Shown piece by piece: positions 1 to 8,915 of a stretch of DNA of 64,000 bases (position 1 is the first letter of the stretch; each line of letters begins with the position of its first letter). The translations under genes and the position numbers were made by a program. This stretch comes from Stappia indica (GTDB taxonomy: Bacteria > Pseudomonadota > Alphaproteobacteria > Rhizobiales > Stappiaceae): assembly GCF_001696535.1 (NCBI RefSeq), contig NZ_MBQE01000003.1:310001-374000 (forward strand), in the 5' to 3' direction. Under the pieces are notes generated by a model. It was given only the letters and a program-made list of their open reading frames with translations, was not told the origin of the DNA and ran no database searches.

Positions 1-87
1 CGCCTGCGGGTGGCGGCCGTCATTCGCGACTACGGCATGACCGAGCGCGGCGAGGCGCCGGAAGACAGTATCGCCATGCACGGGTGA
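1..87 (+). CDS. C-terminal end of an unidentified protein (partial)
   Basis: An open frame runs from the first base of the window to a TGA at 85-87, giving 28 residues that end in IAMHG. It reads toward the minus-strand hydrolase at 113, so the two genes converge 25 bp apart. The fragment is too short for me to recognise the family; the gene itself lies to the left of the window. Confidence 0.45.
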   Translation, partial: RLRVAAVIRDYGMTERGEAPEDSIAMHG

Positions 88-112
88 TGTCTGCAGGGGC
101 GCTGCAGCGCGC

Positions 113-967
113 TCACCCCTCGGGCAGTACCAGCACGGTCTTCTCGGTGGGTAGCGTCGTGCGGCTCGCGATGTAGAGCGGGCTCTCCGACATCTCGATC
201 CGGAACCCTTCGCCCGCCATATGCGCGACGAAGCTCTCGCGCGAGCCGTAGGTGTAGGCATGCATCGGGATGACGATGCGGGGCGAGACGGCGCGGATCA
301 CCTCCACCAGGCTGTCTAGCCGCAGCGTCGAGGCATTGTCGACCGGGGCGAAGACGATGTCGATCGTACCGAGCCGGGCCAGATCCTCCGTCGTCAGCCG
401 GTGGTGCAGGTGGCTGAGATGGGCGATGCACAGGTCCGCCACCTCGAAGACGAAGATCGAGTTGCCGAGCGCGCGGGTCTCGCCGTCCCAGCCGCGAATG
501 TTGGTCTGCAGGTTGCGGATGCGCACGTCCTCAATGGTGAGGTTGTGGTCCATCGGCCCGCCGTTCGGGTTCCAGCCGAGCAGAACATGCTCGATCCCCG
601 GATCCGGATTGAGGGTGAAATGCGTGGAATGGGCGCCGTTCATCGTCACCACCCGCGGCAGCCGCCCGGGCCGGTGAACGTTGTTGTAGTCGGTGGCGAT
701 CCGTACGCCCCTGGGCGTCTCGATCTCGAAGGTGGCATGGCCGATGAAGGTGATGCCGACCTGGTCCATCGCCAGCGCGGCCTGCCGCACGATGGGCACC
801 GGGGGCTGTATCCACCCGTCGGCGAGAAGCTGGCAGGAGGCCGCGGCCGGGCCTGCGGCGATCCCCAGGAAACCGAGCATTCCGCCCAGCCGGGCCAGGG
901 CGGCGCGCGTTGTCTCCTGCCACGAACGGACGGACAGGCGAGGGGCGGGGAACGTCGTGAGGTCCAT
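113..967 (-). CDS. UlaG-like MBL-fold metal-dependent hydrolase
   Basis: A 284-residue protein with an N-terminal hydrophobic stretch (about residues 25-45) that may be an export signal or anchor. The core resembles the UlaG-type beta-lactamase fold: a GHATFEIETP strand near residue 75, an AHSTHF segment, a histidine cluster HLSHLHH, and a late PMHAY motif. The usual HxHxDH signature is absent, so metal binding probably follows the UlaG pattern rather than the classic one. Substrate is unknown. It is the last gene of a minus-strand run after the patatin and MOSC genes, with an 86-bp gap. The ATG at 967 is chosen because it starts the hydrophobic leader. Confidence 0.72.
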   Translation of the reverse strand: MDLTTFPAPRLSVRSWQETTRAALARLGGMLGFLGIAAGPAAASCQLLADGWIQPPVPIVRQAALAMDQVGITFIGHATFEIETPRGVRIATDYNNVHRPGRLPRVVTMNGAHSTHFTLNPDPGIEHVLLGWNPNGGPMDHNLTIEDVRIRNLQTNIRGWDGETRALGNSIFVFEVADLCIAHLSHLHHRLTTEDLARLGTIDIVFAPVDNASTLRLDSLVEVIRAVSPRIVIPMHAYTYGSRESFVAHMAGEGFRIEMSESPLYIASRTTLPTEKTVLVLPEG

Positions 968-1053
968 GGCGGGGCTCCGTGCTTGCGTGCCGCAAGGTAA
1001 GGATAGCGCCCCGCCGACGCGCTTCAAGGCGGAGAGAGCAGGCCGGGGGGGGC

Positions 1054-1905
1054 TCAGGCGATCTCGCGCCCGGTCTCGTAGGCCTCGATGGCCGCCGCCA
1101 CCCGTTGCTTGACCATCTCGCGCATCGGCTCCGCCGCCTCCAGGATCATCGCGGTCTTCATGAAGTCGAGCACCCGGAAGCCGGAGATGTCGGGTTTCAC
1201 CAGCACGTCCGGCTGACGGTTCTTCAGCTTTTCCAGCACGATGGACTGCATCAGGATCTGCGTCGCGCCGAATACCGCATCGCCCGCGCCCGGCAGGTTG
1301 CGTCCCTTGCGCGGTATCGGAGAGCCGACCACGTCGCTGGCGACGACGATGTCGATATTGGACGGCAACGCGTCGAAGGGCAGCGGATTGACCAGGCCGC
1401 CGTCGACCATGATCCGTCCGCCGACCGTCACCGGCTTGAACAGGGCGGGAATGGCGATGGAGGCGGCCACGGCATGGTGCAGCGAGCCCCGTTCGAGGCG
1501 CACCTCGCGGCACTGGTAGAAGTCGGTGGCGATCAGCGTCAGCGGCGTTTCCAGGTCGTCGAACGTCGCCGGGATGTGCTGGCCGACGAACTGTTCCAGC
1601 ACTTTCAACGCATCGAACTGCATGATGCGCGGGCTGCCGAACAGATCGCCGAGCTTGCGCGGCCTGAGCTTCCACAGCCGCGCCAGCACCGAGTTCCGGT
1701 CCGCGAAGGTCGCCTGCGAGATCTCGCGCAGCGCCTTGCCGTCGAGACCGGCGGCGTGGGCCGCGCCGAAGATCGCGCCGATGGAGGTGCCGGCAATGGC
1801 CGTCGGCCGCACGCCGAGATCGTCGAACGCCTCGATCACCGGCACATGTGCGATGCCGCGGGCTCCCCCGCCGCCAAGCGCCAATCCGATCCGCGCGGTT
1901 GTCAT
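1054..1905 (-). CDS. Patatin-like phospholipase (RssA/NTE type)
   Basis: A 283-residue serine lipase of the patatin family. The three family signatures are present: oxyanion loop GGGGARG at residues 11-17, nucleophile elbow GTSIG at 39-43 with Ser41, and the catalytic aspartate in VDGG with Asp168, forming a Ser-Asp dyad. Such proteins hydrolyse acyl esters of phospholipids at or near the membrane; the natural substrate is not evident. The ATG at 1905 is preferred over one 18 bp upstream because AGGAG sits seven bases before it. It lies 29 bp downstream of the MOSC gene and is probably co-transcribed with it. Confidence 0.88.
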   Translation of the reverse strand: MTTARIGLALGGGGARGIAHVPVIEAFDDLGVRPTAIAGTSIGAIFGAAHAAGLDGKALREISQATFADRNSVLARLWKLRPRKLGDLFGSPRIMQFDALKVLEQFVGQHIPATFDDLETPLTLIATDFYQCREVRLERGSLHHAVAASIAIPALFKPVTVGGRIMVDGGLVNPLPFDALPSNIDIVVASDVVGSPIPRKGRNLPGAGDAVFGATQILMQSIVLEKLKNRQPDVLVKPDISGFRVLDFMKTAMILEAAEPMREMVKQRVAAAIEAYETGREIA

Positions 1906-1934
1906 CGTGTCTCCTGCCGGCAAAAGGCCGGTCT

Positions 1935-2435
1935 TCAGATGTCTCGTTCCGTCGTTTCGCGCGCCTCGGGAACCACGGCATCACCGAGGGCGAAACGGCC
2001 CGGCTCCAGCACCTCGGCATAGTAGCCGCCATGGCCGCGCATGGCATTGTAGCCGCCCGGACCCAGCACCCGCTCCATGCGGCTGCACGGCGCGCAAGGG
2101 CCGGAGATGCGCAGGAGCGCGGTGCCGAGACGCAAGGGGTGATGGCGAACGGCGGCGAGATTGAGGCCATGCACGACCACGTTGCGGCGCAGCTGCGCCG
2201 GATCGACCTCGGCCAGAGCGGCGAGTGCGGCGATCACCGGCAGATGCTCCCCCTGCAGCAGCGTGACGGCGCGCTTGCCGCCGCTGACATAGTGGTCGCC
2301 GGCAAGGCCGGCCTCGCTTGCCTCGGCGCTGTCCACCTGAACCACCGGCGCCAGCCGCGCCGGGCGCAGGCCGATCCACGAGATGAGGCCGGGCCGGGCG
2401 TGCCGTGCCATCAGCGTCTTGAGATCGCTGGCCAT
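1935..2435 (-). CDS. MOSC domain-containing protein
   Basis: A 166-residue single-domain MOSC protein. Matching signs are the LAGDHY segment around residue 45, RRNVVVHGLNL near 83-93 and a Cys pair in GPCAPCSRME (Cys114, Cys117); MOSC domains use a conserved cysteine to carry sulfur or act on the molybdenum cofactor. The exact reaction is unknown for this stand-alone type. The ATG at 2435 has a CAGGAGG sequence at suitable distance, unlike upstream in-frame codons. It is divergent from the antiporter at 2553, and the 117-bp gap probably carries both promoters. Confidence 0.85.
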   Translation of the reverse strand: MASDLKTLMARHARPGLISWIGLRPARLAPVVQVDSAEASEAGLAGDHYVSGGKRAVTLLQGEHLPVIAALAALAEVDPAQLRRNVVVHGLNLAAVRHHPLRLGTALLRISGPCAPCSRMERVLGPGGYNAMRGHGGYYAEVLEPGRFALGDAVVPEARETTERDI

Positions 2436-2552
2436 CGGTGCGGCCTCCTGTTCGCTGCGGAGCAATTCAATTAGGATTTCTCGACGGATTCGGGCAGAGC
2501 GGTCTGCCGCATCCCATCCAATCCCCTGCCGGCAGGCACATCAAGAGACATC

Positions 2553-4358
2553 ATGGCAACCGACGCCGCGCCTCCCTTTTTCTTCGAATCGCTCACGGTG
2601 CTGGCCGCCACGGTTGCCTCGGTGCCGATCGCCAGGAAGCTCGGCCTCGGCTCCGTGGTCGGCTATCTCGCCGCAGGCCTCGCCATCGGCCCCTACGGGT
2701 TCGATTTCATCCGCTCGGCGGTGGAAATCCGCAGCGTCGCCGAACTCGGCGTGGTGCTGCTGCTTTTCGTCATCGGCCTGGAACTGGAGCCGGCGCGGCT
2801 CTGGCGGATGAAGGGCGATATCTTCGGCCTCGGTACCTCGCAGGTCCTGCTGTGCGGCATGGCGCTGGTCGCAGTGGCGCTGCTTGGCGGGCTGTCGCTG
2901 GAGGTGGCGCTGATCGCTGGCTTCGGCCTCGCGCTCTCCTCCACCGCCTTCGCGCTGCAGATCCTGCAGGAGCGCGGCCAGCTGACGACCTCCTACGGAC
3001 AGCGCGCCTTCGGCATCCTGCTGCTGCAGGACATGGCGATCGTGCCGCTGCTGGCGATGATCCCGGTCCTGTCGCCGCGCGGCGGGGAGACGCGGGGCGC
3101 CGACATCGCCATCGAGCTCGGCATCACGGTCGCGGCCGTCGCCGGCGTGGTTCTCGCCGGCCGCTACCTCCTCACCCCGCTGTTTTCGCTGCTGGCGCGG
3201 GCCCGCGCCCGCGAGGTGATGCTGGCGGCGGCGCTGCTGGTGGCGCTGGGCAGCGGCGGCATCATGCACGCGGTCGGCCTGTCGATGGCGCTCGGGGCAT
3301 TCCTGGCCGGCGTCATGCTGTCGGAGTCGAGCTTTCGCCATTCGCTGGAGGCCGACATCGAGCCCTTCCGCTCGCTGCTGATGGGCCTCTTTTTCATCTC
3401 CGTCGGCATGTCGCTGGACCTGCCCGTCGTCCTGGCGCAGTGGTGGCTGGTGCTCGCGGGCGTCGTCGCCACCATGGTGCTGAAGGGCGTGCTGATCTGG
3501 GGCCTGTCGCGGCTGTTCGGCTCGTCCAACTCCGACGCGCTGAGGATCGCGGTGACCCTGCCGCAGGGCGGCGAGTTCGCCTTCGTGCTGTTCACCGCCG
3601 CGGCGGTGGCCGGCATCTTCGGCCGCGACATGCTGACATTGCTGATCGCCGTCGTCGTGGTCTCCATGCTGCTGACGCCCGTCGCCTGCCTTGCCCACGA
3701 CATGCTGGCCCGCCGGCTGCAGCGGCATGGCGTCGTGACCGATGCCATCGAGACCTTCGAGGAGGCCATGCCGACCGTGCTGGTCGTCGGCTTCGGCCGT
3801 TTCGGCATGATGGTCTCGCAGATGCTGACCTCGGAAGGTGTGGAGGTCATCGCGCTCGACAATCGCCCGGAACGGGTCGCCTACGCCCGCAAGCTCGGCT
3901 ACCGGGTCTATGTCGGCGATGCCACAAGGCCCGACGTGCTGGAGGCCGCAGGTGCCGGCCGGGCCGTCCTTGTGGCGCTGTGCATCGAGAACGACAAGGT
4001 GATGGGCCAGGCCATCGATCTCATCCGGGCCCATTTCCCCGAAGCCAAGCTGTTCTGCCGCGCCACCGACAGGGTCCACGCGCTGGAGCTGACCCGGCGG
4101 GGCGTCGACTACCACATCCGCGAGACCTTCGAATCGAGTGTGCATTTCGGCCGCGCCGCGCTCGCCGAGCTCGGTATTCCGTCCGACCGGATCGCCGAGA
4201 TCGAGGAGGATGTGCGCCTGCGCGACCGAGAGCGGATGGAGCTGCAGATGCAGGGCGGGCCGATGGCCGGCGCCGATACGCTGCACCGGGTGACCCCGCG
4301 ACGGGGCGGCGAGGCCGGGCAGGGGCCGCAGGACACGCCGCCGGAGGAGCAGGGGTGA
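2553..4358 (+). CDS. CPA2-family monovalent cation:proton antiporter with RCK/TrkA-N domain (KefB/YbaL type)
   Basis: A 601-residue inner-membrane protein. Residues 1 to about 395 are a run of hydrophobic helices of the Na+/H+ exchanger fold, starting with ESLTVLAATV and the typical LGLGSVVGYLAAGLAIGP. From about residue 405 a soluble TrkA-N (RCK) domain follows, with a GFGRFG nucleotide-binding turn near 412-417 and an acidic strand end (VIALDNRP). This layout matches K+ efflux antiporters of the KefB/KefC/YbaL group, gated by nucleotide or glutathione adducts; which ligand applies is not visible. Length is normal for the group. It stands alone on the plus strand. Confidence 0.9.
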   Translation: MATDAAPPFFFESLTVLAATVASVPIARKLGLGSVVGYLAAGLAIGPYGFDFIRSAVEIRSVAELGVVLLLFVIGLELEPARLWRMKGDIFGLGTSQVLLCGMALVAVALLGGLSLEVALIAGFGLALSSTAFALQILQERGQLTTSYGQRAFGILLLQDMAIVPLLAMIPVLSPRGGETRGADIAIELGITVAAVAGVVLAGRYLLTPLFSLLARARAREVMLAAALLVALGSGGIMHAVGLSMALGAFLAGVMLSESSFRHSLEADIEPFRSLLMGLFFISVGMSLDLPVVLAQWWLVLAGVVATMVLKGVLIWGLSRLFGSSNSDALRIAVTLPQGGEFAFVLFTAAAVAGIFGRDMLTLLIAVVVVSMLLTPVACLAHDMLARRLQRHGVVTDAIETFEEAMPTVLVVGFGRFGMMVSQMLTSEGVEVIALDNRPERVAYARKLGYRVYVGDATRPDVLEAAGAGRAVLVALCIENDKVMGQAIDLIRAHFPEAKLFCRATDRVHALELTRRGVDYHIRETFESSVHFGRAALAELGIPSDRIAEIEEDVRLRDRERMELQMQGGPMAGADTLHRVTPRRGGEAGQGPQDTPPEEQG

Positions 4359-4468
4359 GGAGGGGCCGCTCGGGCCGCGGTGGCGCTGCGGGGGGTGGTC
4401 AAGGCGCGAAGGGGCCTGTATTCAGGAGCCAAAGACGGCCTCGAGAGGCCGCGAAAGGCACCAGACGC

Positions 4469-4690
4469 ATGAACCGATACGAGAACCCGCGCGTGCCGGG
4501 CGAGGCGCGCATCCGCTATCTGGACGCGGACTTCCAGATCCTGTCCCCGGGCACCTTCGTGCGCTGCGCCGTGACCGGCCAGTCGATTCCGCTCGACGAG
4601 CTGAAATACTGGAGCGTGTCGCGCCAGGAAGCTTATGTCGACGCGCAGGCGGCCCTTGCCCGCTATCAGGAGTGCGGCGAGGCGCCCTGA
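4469..4690 (+). CDS. DUF2093 family protein
   Basis: A 73-residue soluble protein of the alphaproteobacterial DUF2093 family, recognised by the N-terminal NPRVPGEARIRYLD segment, the CAVTGQSIPLDEL turn and LKYWSVSRQEAY. Function is unknown. Its last 25 bp overlap the 3' end of lpxK tail to tail. The ATG at 4469 is the only sensible start for this conserved N terminus. A 110-bp gap follows the antiporter gene. Confidence 0.82.
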   Translation: MNRYENPRVPGEARIRYLDADFQILSPGTFVRCAVTGQSIPLDELKYWSVSRQEAYVDAQAALARYQECGEAP

Positions 4691-5703
4691 GATAGGCGCG
4701 CTTCCAGGAACGCGGCAAGGCCCTGCGGGTCTTCCGGCCGCATCTCGACGTCCAGGACCTGCGTGCTCTCTGCCAGCCGCGCCAGCGCGCCGGAGCCGTC
4801 TCCGGCGCCGAGCCGCACGCGGTCCTTCGCGGTGGTGACGAGCGCAAGGCCTTGCTGCGCCGCGTGATCGAGCAGTACCTCGGCTTCGCGCTCGGTAAAG
4901 GCGTGGTGATCGCCAAAGAAGCGTGTGTCGGCCACCTCGGCCCCGGCGTTGCGCAGGCTCTGAGCGAACCGCTCCGGCCGGCCGATGCCGGCAAAGGCCA
5001 AGAACCGCATCCCCTTCAGCCACTGGGCTTCGCGCGCTGCCAGACTTGCGCGAAAGACGGGCAGGCCCCGGGCCCGCGCTGCGGCCTCTGCCGGCTGCGC
5101 CGCCGTGCCGTCGCCGATCATCACCAGCGCATCGACATGGGCGAGCTGACGTTCCACCGGCGCACGCAACGGCCCGGCCGGCAGGCAAAAACCGTTGCCA
5201 GTGCCGGACGCCGCATCGACCAGCGCCAGCGATACGGTCTTGGCCAGCGCCGGGTTCTGCAACCCATCGTCCATCAGGATCACGCTTCCGAGCGTTTCGG
5301 CCAGTCTTGCGCCCGCCGCCCGGTCGGCGGCGATCACCACCGGGCCGCCGGCGGCAAGCAGCAGGGGCTCGTCGCCTGCATCGCGCGGGCCGTGCCTTGC
5401 GGGGTCGAGCAGTACGGGCGGGCCGCCGGACAGCCTGCCGCCATAGCCGCGGGTGAGGAAGACCGGGCTCTCTCCCCTGGCGCGCAACAACTCGGCCAGC
5501 GCCAGCGCGAAGGGCGTCTTGCCGGTGCCGCCGACCGTGAAATTGCCGACGCAGATCACCGGCACGGCAGCCGTGTAGACGGGTTCACGCGCCATGCGGC
5601 GTGCGGTGATCTCGCCGTAGATCCAGCCGAACGGGGCGAGTGCGAAGGCGGCCGGGCCGGGCGGCCGCCACCAGAAGGACGGGGCCTGGAACCCGCCGCT
5701 CAC
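4666..5703 (-). CDS. lpxK: Tetraacyldisaccharide 4'-kinase
   Basis: A 345-residue inner-membrane-associated kinase that phosphorylates the 4' position of the lipid A disaccharide precursor. The Walker A sequence GNFTVGGTGKTP occupies residues 53-64, after an N-terminal hydrophobic segment (18-30) typical of LpxK; a later DDGLQNPAL segment matches the family catalytic region. Length is normal. It overlaps waaA by 4 bp (ATGA type), indicating translational coupling, and is the distal gene of the envelope cluster that runs leftward from pmbA. Its 3' end overlaps DUF2093 by 25 bp. Confidence 0.95.
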   Translation of the reverse strand: MSGGFQAPSFWWRPPGPAAFALAPFGWIYGEITARRMAREPVYTAAVPVICVGNFTVGGTGKTPFALALAELLRARGESPVFLTRGYGGRLSGGPPVLLDPARHGPRDAGDEPLLLAAGGPVVIAADRAAGARLAETLGSVILMDDGLQNPALAKTVSLALVDAASGTGNGFCLPAGPLRAPVERQLAHVDALVMIGDGTAAQPAEAAARARGLPVFRASLAAREAQWLKGMRFLAFAGIGRPERFAQSLRNAGAEVADTRFFGDHHAFTEREAEVLLDHAAQQGLALVTTAKDRVRLGAGDGSGALARLAESTQVLDVEMRPEDPQGLAAFLEARLSQGASPHS

Positions 5704-7055
5704 CGGCCCGCGTCCCTTGCGGGCGGCAGCAGCGGTGAGAGAGCCGCAAGGCTGGCGTCCAGCGCGCCGCTTCCGGCTCTGGCGACATCGGCGGCGATGG
5801 CCGCCTGCCGGGTCGCCAGCGCGCGGTCGCCCAGCAGCCTGCGCACGGCTGCGGCCAGTTCGCCCGTGTCGTGCACGACCTCGGCGCCCTTGGCGGTGAA
5901 CAGCGGCGTGTAGATATCCAGCAGGTTGAAGACATGCGGGCCGGTGATGATGGCCGTGCCGAGGCGGGCGGCCTCCAGCGGGTTCTGCCCGCCTTCCGGC
6001 ACCAGCGACTTGCCGATGAAGGCGACCGGCGCGATCCGGTAGTAGAGGCCCATCTCGCCGATCGTGTCGCCGAGATAGATGTCGCAGTCCGGCTCCGGCA
6101 GCAGGTCGTCCGAGCGCCGGGCGATCCGCAGCCCGCGTGCGGCAAGGCCGGCGGCGATGGCGCCGCCCCGTTCCGGATGCCGGGGCACGATGACCGTCAG
6201 CAGTCCGGGCAGTTCGCCGCGCAGTGCCTCGTGCACCTCGGCGACCATTGCTTCCTCGCCCTCATGCGTGCTGGCGGCCAGCCACACAGGGCGCGAGCCG
6301 AGCACCTGGCGGATGGCCTCAAGTGCCGCGGGGTCGACCGGCAGCTCGCCGCCGTCGAATTTGAGATTTCCGCAGACCTCGACCCGAGGCGCGCCGAATT
6401 CTCTGAGCCGTTCCGCGTCCTCCGCCGTCTGGGCGAGACACAGCGAAATGCGCGAGAAGATCGCATGGGCGAAGGGCCGCATCCGGCGCCAGCCCCTGGC
6501 CGAGCGCGGCGACATGGTGGCGCTGGCGATGGCGAGCGGAATGCCGCGCCAGGCCAGCGCGGAGATGGTCGTCGGCCAGATCTCGGATTCCGCCGTGATG
6601 GCAAGGTCCGGGCGCCAGTGGTCGAGAAACCGGCCGATGCCGGGGGGCGCGTCGTAGGGCACGAACTGGTGGATGACGCCCGGATCCGCTTCAGTGGCGG
6701 CGATCCGCGCCGAGGTCACGGTTCCGGTGGTCAGCAACACGCCGAGCCCGCGCTCGCGCAGGGCCCGAACCAGCGGCCGCGAGGCGTTCATCTCGCCGAC
6801 GCTGGCCGCATGCAGCCAGACCAGCGGGCCGTCCGGGCGCGGGCGCGAGGCGCGCCCGAAGCGCTCGCCGCGCCGCGCCTCGTCCTCCTTGCCGCGCCGT
6901 GCGCGTCGGGCGAAGAGCAGCGGCAGCAGCGGCGCGATGGCGTAGCCGAAGCCGCGATAGAGGCGCAGGAGGGTTTCCCCGGCCAGGCGCGACAACACCC
7001 CGGCGCGGACGGGGCCGGCCGGCGGAGGCGTCGTCGTCGGGCCGGGCGCGGTCAT
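5700..7055 (-). CDS. waaA: 3-deoxy-D-manno-octulosonic acid (Kdo) transferase
   Basis: A 451-residue GT30-type glycosyltransferase that adds Kdo to lipid IVA at the cytoplasmic face of the inner membrane. A single hydrophobic segment lies near residues 35-48. The N-terminal domain has WLHAASVGEMNASRPL with the catalytic-type Glu of the family; the C-terminal domain shows the donor-binding stretch GGQNPLEAARLGTAIITGP. It overlaps both neighbours by 4 bp (lpxK downstream, the DUF374 gene upstream), so the three are translated as a unit. N-terminal residues 1-18 are proline-rich and may not be conserved. Confidence 0.95.
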   Translation of the reverse strand: MTAPGPTTTPPPAGPVRAGVLSRLAGETLLRLYRGFGYAIAPLLPLLFARRARRGKEDEARRGERFGRASRPRPDGPLVWLHAASVGEMNASRPLVRALRERGLGVLLTTGTVTSARIAATEADPGVIHQFVPYDAPPGIGRFLDHWRPDLAITAESEIWPTTISALAWRGIPLAIASATMSPRSARGWRRMRPFAHAIFSRISLCLAQTAEDAERLREFGAPRVEVCGNLKFDGGELPVDPAALEAIRQVLGSRPVWLAASTHEGEEAMVAEVHEALRGELPGLLTVIVPRHPERGGAIAAGLAARGLRIARRSDDLLPEPDCDIYLGDTIGEMGLYYRIAPVAFIGKSLVPEGGQNPLEAARLGTAIITGPHVFNLLDIYTPLFTAKGAEVVHDTGELAAAVRRLLGDRALATRQAAIAADVARAGSGALDASLAALSPLLPPARDAGR

Positions 7056-7759
7056 CCGGACTTGGCCGACTTGGCGGACTTGGCCAGTGCGTAGGCGCGC
7101 TCGGTGGTCTCGTTCATCGAGGCCTCCACCGCCTTGCGCGCCTCTTCCAGTGCGGCATCGTCTGCGTCCGGGGCGACATGGATCGCTTCGCCGGACGCAA
7201 CGACCATCCGGCCGAAGGGCAGGTTGATCGTCGCCCGGTCCCAGGTCGACAGGTCGATATGCCGGCTGGTTGCCACCGCCATCGGCACGATCGGCCGCCC
7301 GGAATGGCGGGCGAGCTGGACGATGCCGAGCCCGGCGACGCGCGAGACCTTCGGCACATCCGCCGTCATCGCCACGCTGGCGCCTTCCTTCAGGCAGCGC
7401 ATCGCCTCGATGAAGCCGCGCAGGCCCCCGCGCTTGCTCACCTGGTGGGCGTGATGGGCGCCGGAAGCACGGATCAGGCCGAGGCCGAGCTTGCTCGCGG
7501 CGATGGCGTTGATCTCACCGTCGGCCGAGCGCGAGATCATCACCCTGACGTCGTAGCTGGGTGGCCGGGCGAAGGGCATGACGAAGTGCTGGCCGTGCCA
7601 CATGGCGACGATGGCCGGCAGGTCCACCTCGAGGCGCTCGTAGAGGTCGGGCGGGTCGAGGCGGAACGAGCTGGTCTTGCGGACGGCAAGCAGGTAGCCG
7701 GCCAGCGCATTGCCGACCAGCTTCTGCAGGAGCGGGCTGCGGCCCGCGCGCTTCAGCAT
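7052..7759 (-). CDS. DUF374 / lysophospholipid acyltransferase family protein
   Basis: A 235-residue protein of the DUF374 group, related to PlsC-fold acyltransferases. Seen here: a core beginning VGNALAGYLLAVRKTSSF, an acceptor-type MWHGQHFVMPF motif near residue 50 in place of the classic HX4D, SRSADGEI, and a late ADVPKVSR segment that matches the family active-site region. Position inside the lipid A/Kdo cluster suggests a role in lipid A or outer-membrane lipid acylation; that role is inference. The ATG at 7759 has only a weak ribosome site (GGGCGG). The stop overlaps the waaA start by 4 bp. The C terminus carries a short AKSAKSAKS repeat. Confidence 0.85.
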   Translation of the reverse strand: MLKRAGRSPLLQKLVGNALAGYLLAVRKTSSFRLDPPDLYERLEVDLPAIVAMWHGQHFVMPFARPPSYDVRVMISRSADGEINAIAASKLGLGLIRASGAHHAHQVSKRGGLRGFIEAMRCLKEGASVAMTADVPKVSRVAGLGIVQLARHSGRPIVPMAVATSRHIDLSTWDRATINLPFGRMVVASGEAIHVAPDADDAALEEARKAVEASMNETTERAYALAKSAKSAKSG

Positions 7760-7809
7760 GATCCGCCCGGCAGCAGGGCCGGGATCCGGGAAAGACGAGG
7801 TGCCAAGGG

Positions 7810-8052
7810 TTACTTGCCCTCGGTCTCGGGGTCGAGCAGCCGGTGCATGTGGACGATGAAGTAGCGCATGTGGGCGTTGTCCACCGACTGCTGCGCCTTC
7901 TGTTTCCACACCGCGTAGGCGCTGGCGTAGTTCGGGTAGATGCCGACGATGTCGAGATCCTCGAGATCGCGGAAGGTCAGGCCGTCGACATGCTCGAGCT
8001 CGCCGCCGAAGACGAGATGGAGCAGTTGCTTGCCGGGTTCGGTGGTCGTCAT
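7810..8052 (-). CDS. DUF4170 family protein
   Basis: An 80-residue soluble protein recognised as DUF4170 from HLVFGGEL, the VGIYPNYASAYAVWK stretch and the DNAHMRYFIVHMHRLL ending. These proteins are widespread in Hyphomicrobiales and usually sit, as here, between the inositol-phosphatase-like gene and the DUF374 acyltransferase of the Kdo/lipid A cluster. No function is known. The ATG at 8052 is preceded by GGAG at about 12 bases. Gaps to its neighbours are 50-56 bp. Confidence 0.82.
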   Translation of the reverse strand: MTTTEPGKQLLHLVFGGELEHVDGLTFRDLEDLDIVGIYPNYASAYAVWKQKAQQSVDNAHMRYFIVHMHRLLDPETEGK

Positions 8053-8108
8053 GAACGTCACTCCGCAAACGGGGTTCGCAAGGGTCGGGCCGGAGCGTCC
8101 GGCCGGTA

Positions 8109-8915
8109 TCACGGGTTCGTCAAGAGCTGCGCGAGGATCGGCCGCAGCGGTGCGGCAAGGGCTGGCGGGCCGGCGACCAGTGCCGGATGCCGGACGCTCG
8201 CCCGGTTGTAGGCAAGCGCCCGCCCGTCGAGATCCTCGAGCCGGCCGCCCGCTTCCTGCACCAAAAGGTCCGCCGCCGCAAGGTCCCAGTCGCAGGCATT
8301 TTCCCGCACGACGGCGGCATCGATCCGACCTTCCGCGACCAGCGCCAGCCGCAGGGCCAGCGAGGGCACGTAGCCGGCATGGGAAATGCCGGTGCGCATC
8401 ATCGGTCCCTGGCCGGTGATCGACTTGGGGCCGGCGACGCTGGCGCCCGACAGCACCGGCTGGCCGGACACGGCGACCTCGCGCCCGTTCAGCGTCGCGC
8501 CCTGGCCGAGCGTCGCGGTGTAGAGATCGTTGCCGACCGGCCGGAACAGCGCTGCCGCCACCGGCCGCCCGTCCTCCACGACGGCGATGGCCACGGTCCA
8601 TTCGCCGGAGCCGGCGAGAAAGCCGCGTGTCCCGTCGATCGGGTCGACCACGAAGCTGCGCCGGGCTGCCAGCCGCGAGCTGTCGTCGGCGGTTTCCTCC
8701 GACAGCCAGCCGTAGTCCGGGCGCGCGGCCTGCAGCGCCTCGGCCAGATGCCGGTCGACGGCAAGGTCCGCCTCGGACACGGGAGAGTCGTTCTCCTTGG
8801 TCCAGCGGCGCGGATCCTTGCGGAAATAGGACAGGGCGATTTCCCCGCCCGCGCGTGCGGCACGGGCGATCAGCTCCATGTCGTCGCGATTGGCGCGCGT
8901 GTCACTCGCCGGCAA
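8109..8915 (-). CDS. cysQ: 3'(2'),5'-bisphosphate nucleotidase / inositol monophosphatase family (CysQ-like)
   Basis: A Mg2+-dependent phosphatase of the inositol monophosphatase superfamily, 268 residues from the TTG at 8915 or 256 from the ATG at 8879. Metal-binding signatures are WLSEETADD (residues 70-78), DPIDGTRGF (91-99) and a late CDWDLAAADLL. CysQ members hydrolyse 3'-phosphoadenosine 5'-phosphate; other family members act on inositol phosphates, so the substrate is inferred. The TTG start overlaps the pmbA stop by 14 bp and has a weak AAGGG ribosome site; the ATG has none visible, so the start is uncertain. Confidence 0.85.
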   Translation of the reverse strand: MPASDTRANRDDMELIARAARAGGEIALSYFRKDPRRWTKENDSPVSEADLAVDRHLAEALQAARPDYGWLSEETADDSSRLAARRSFVVDPIDGTRGFLAGSGEWTVAIAVVEDGRPVAAALFRPVGNDLYTATLGQGATLNGREVAVSGQPVLSGASVAGPKSITGQGPMMRTGISHAGYVPSLALRLALVAEGRIDAAVVRENACDWDLAAADLLVQEAGGRLEDLDGRALAYNRASVRHPALVAGPPALAAPLRPILAQLLTNP

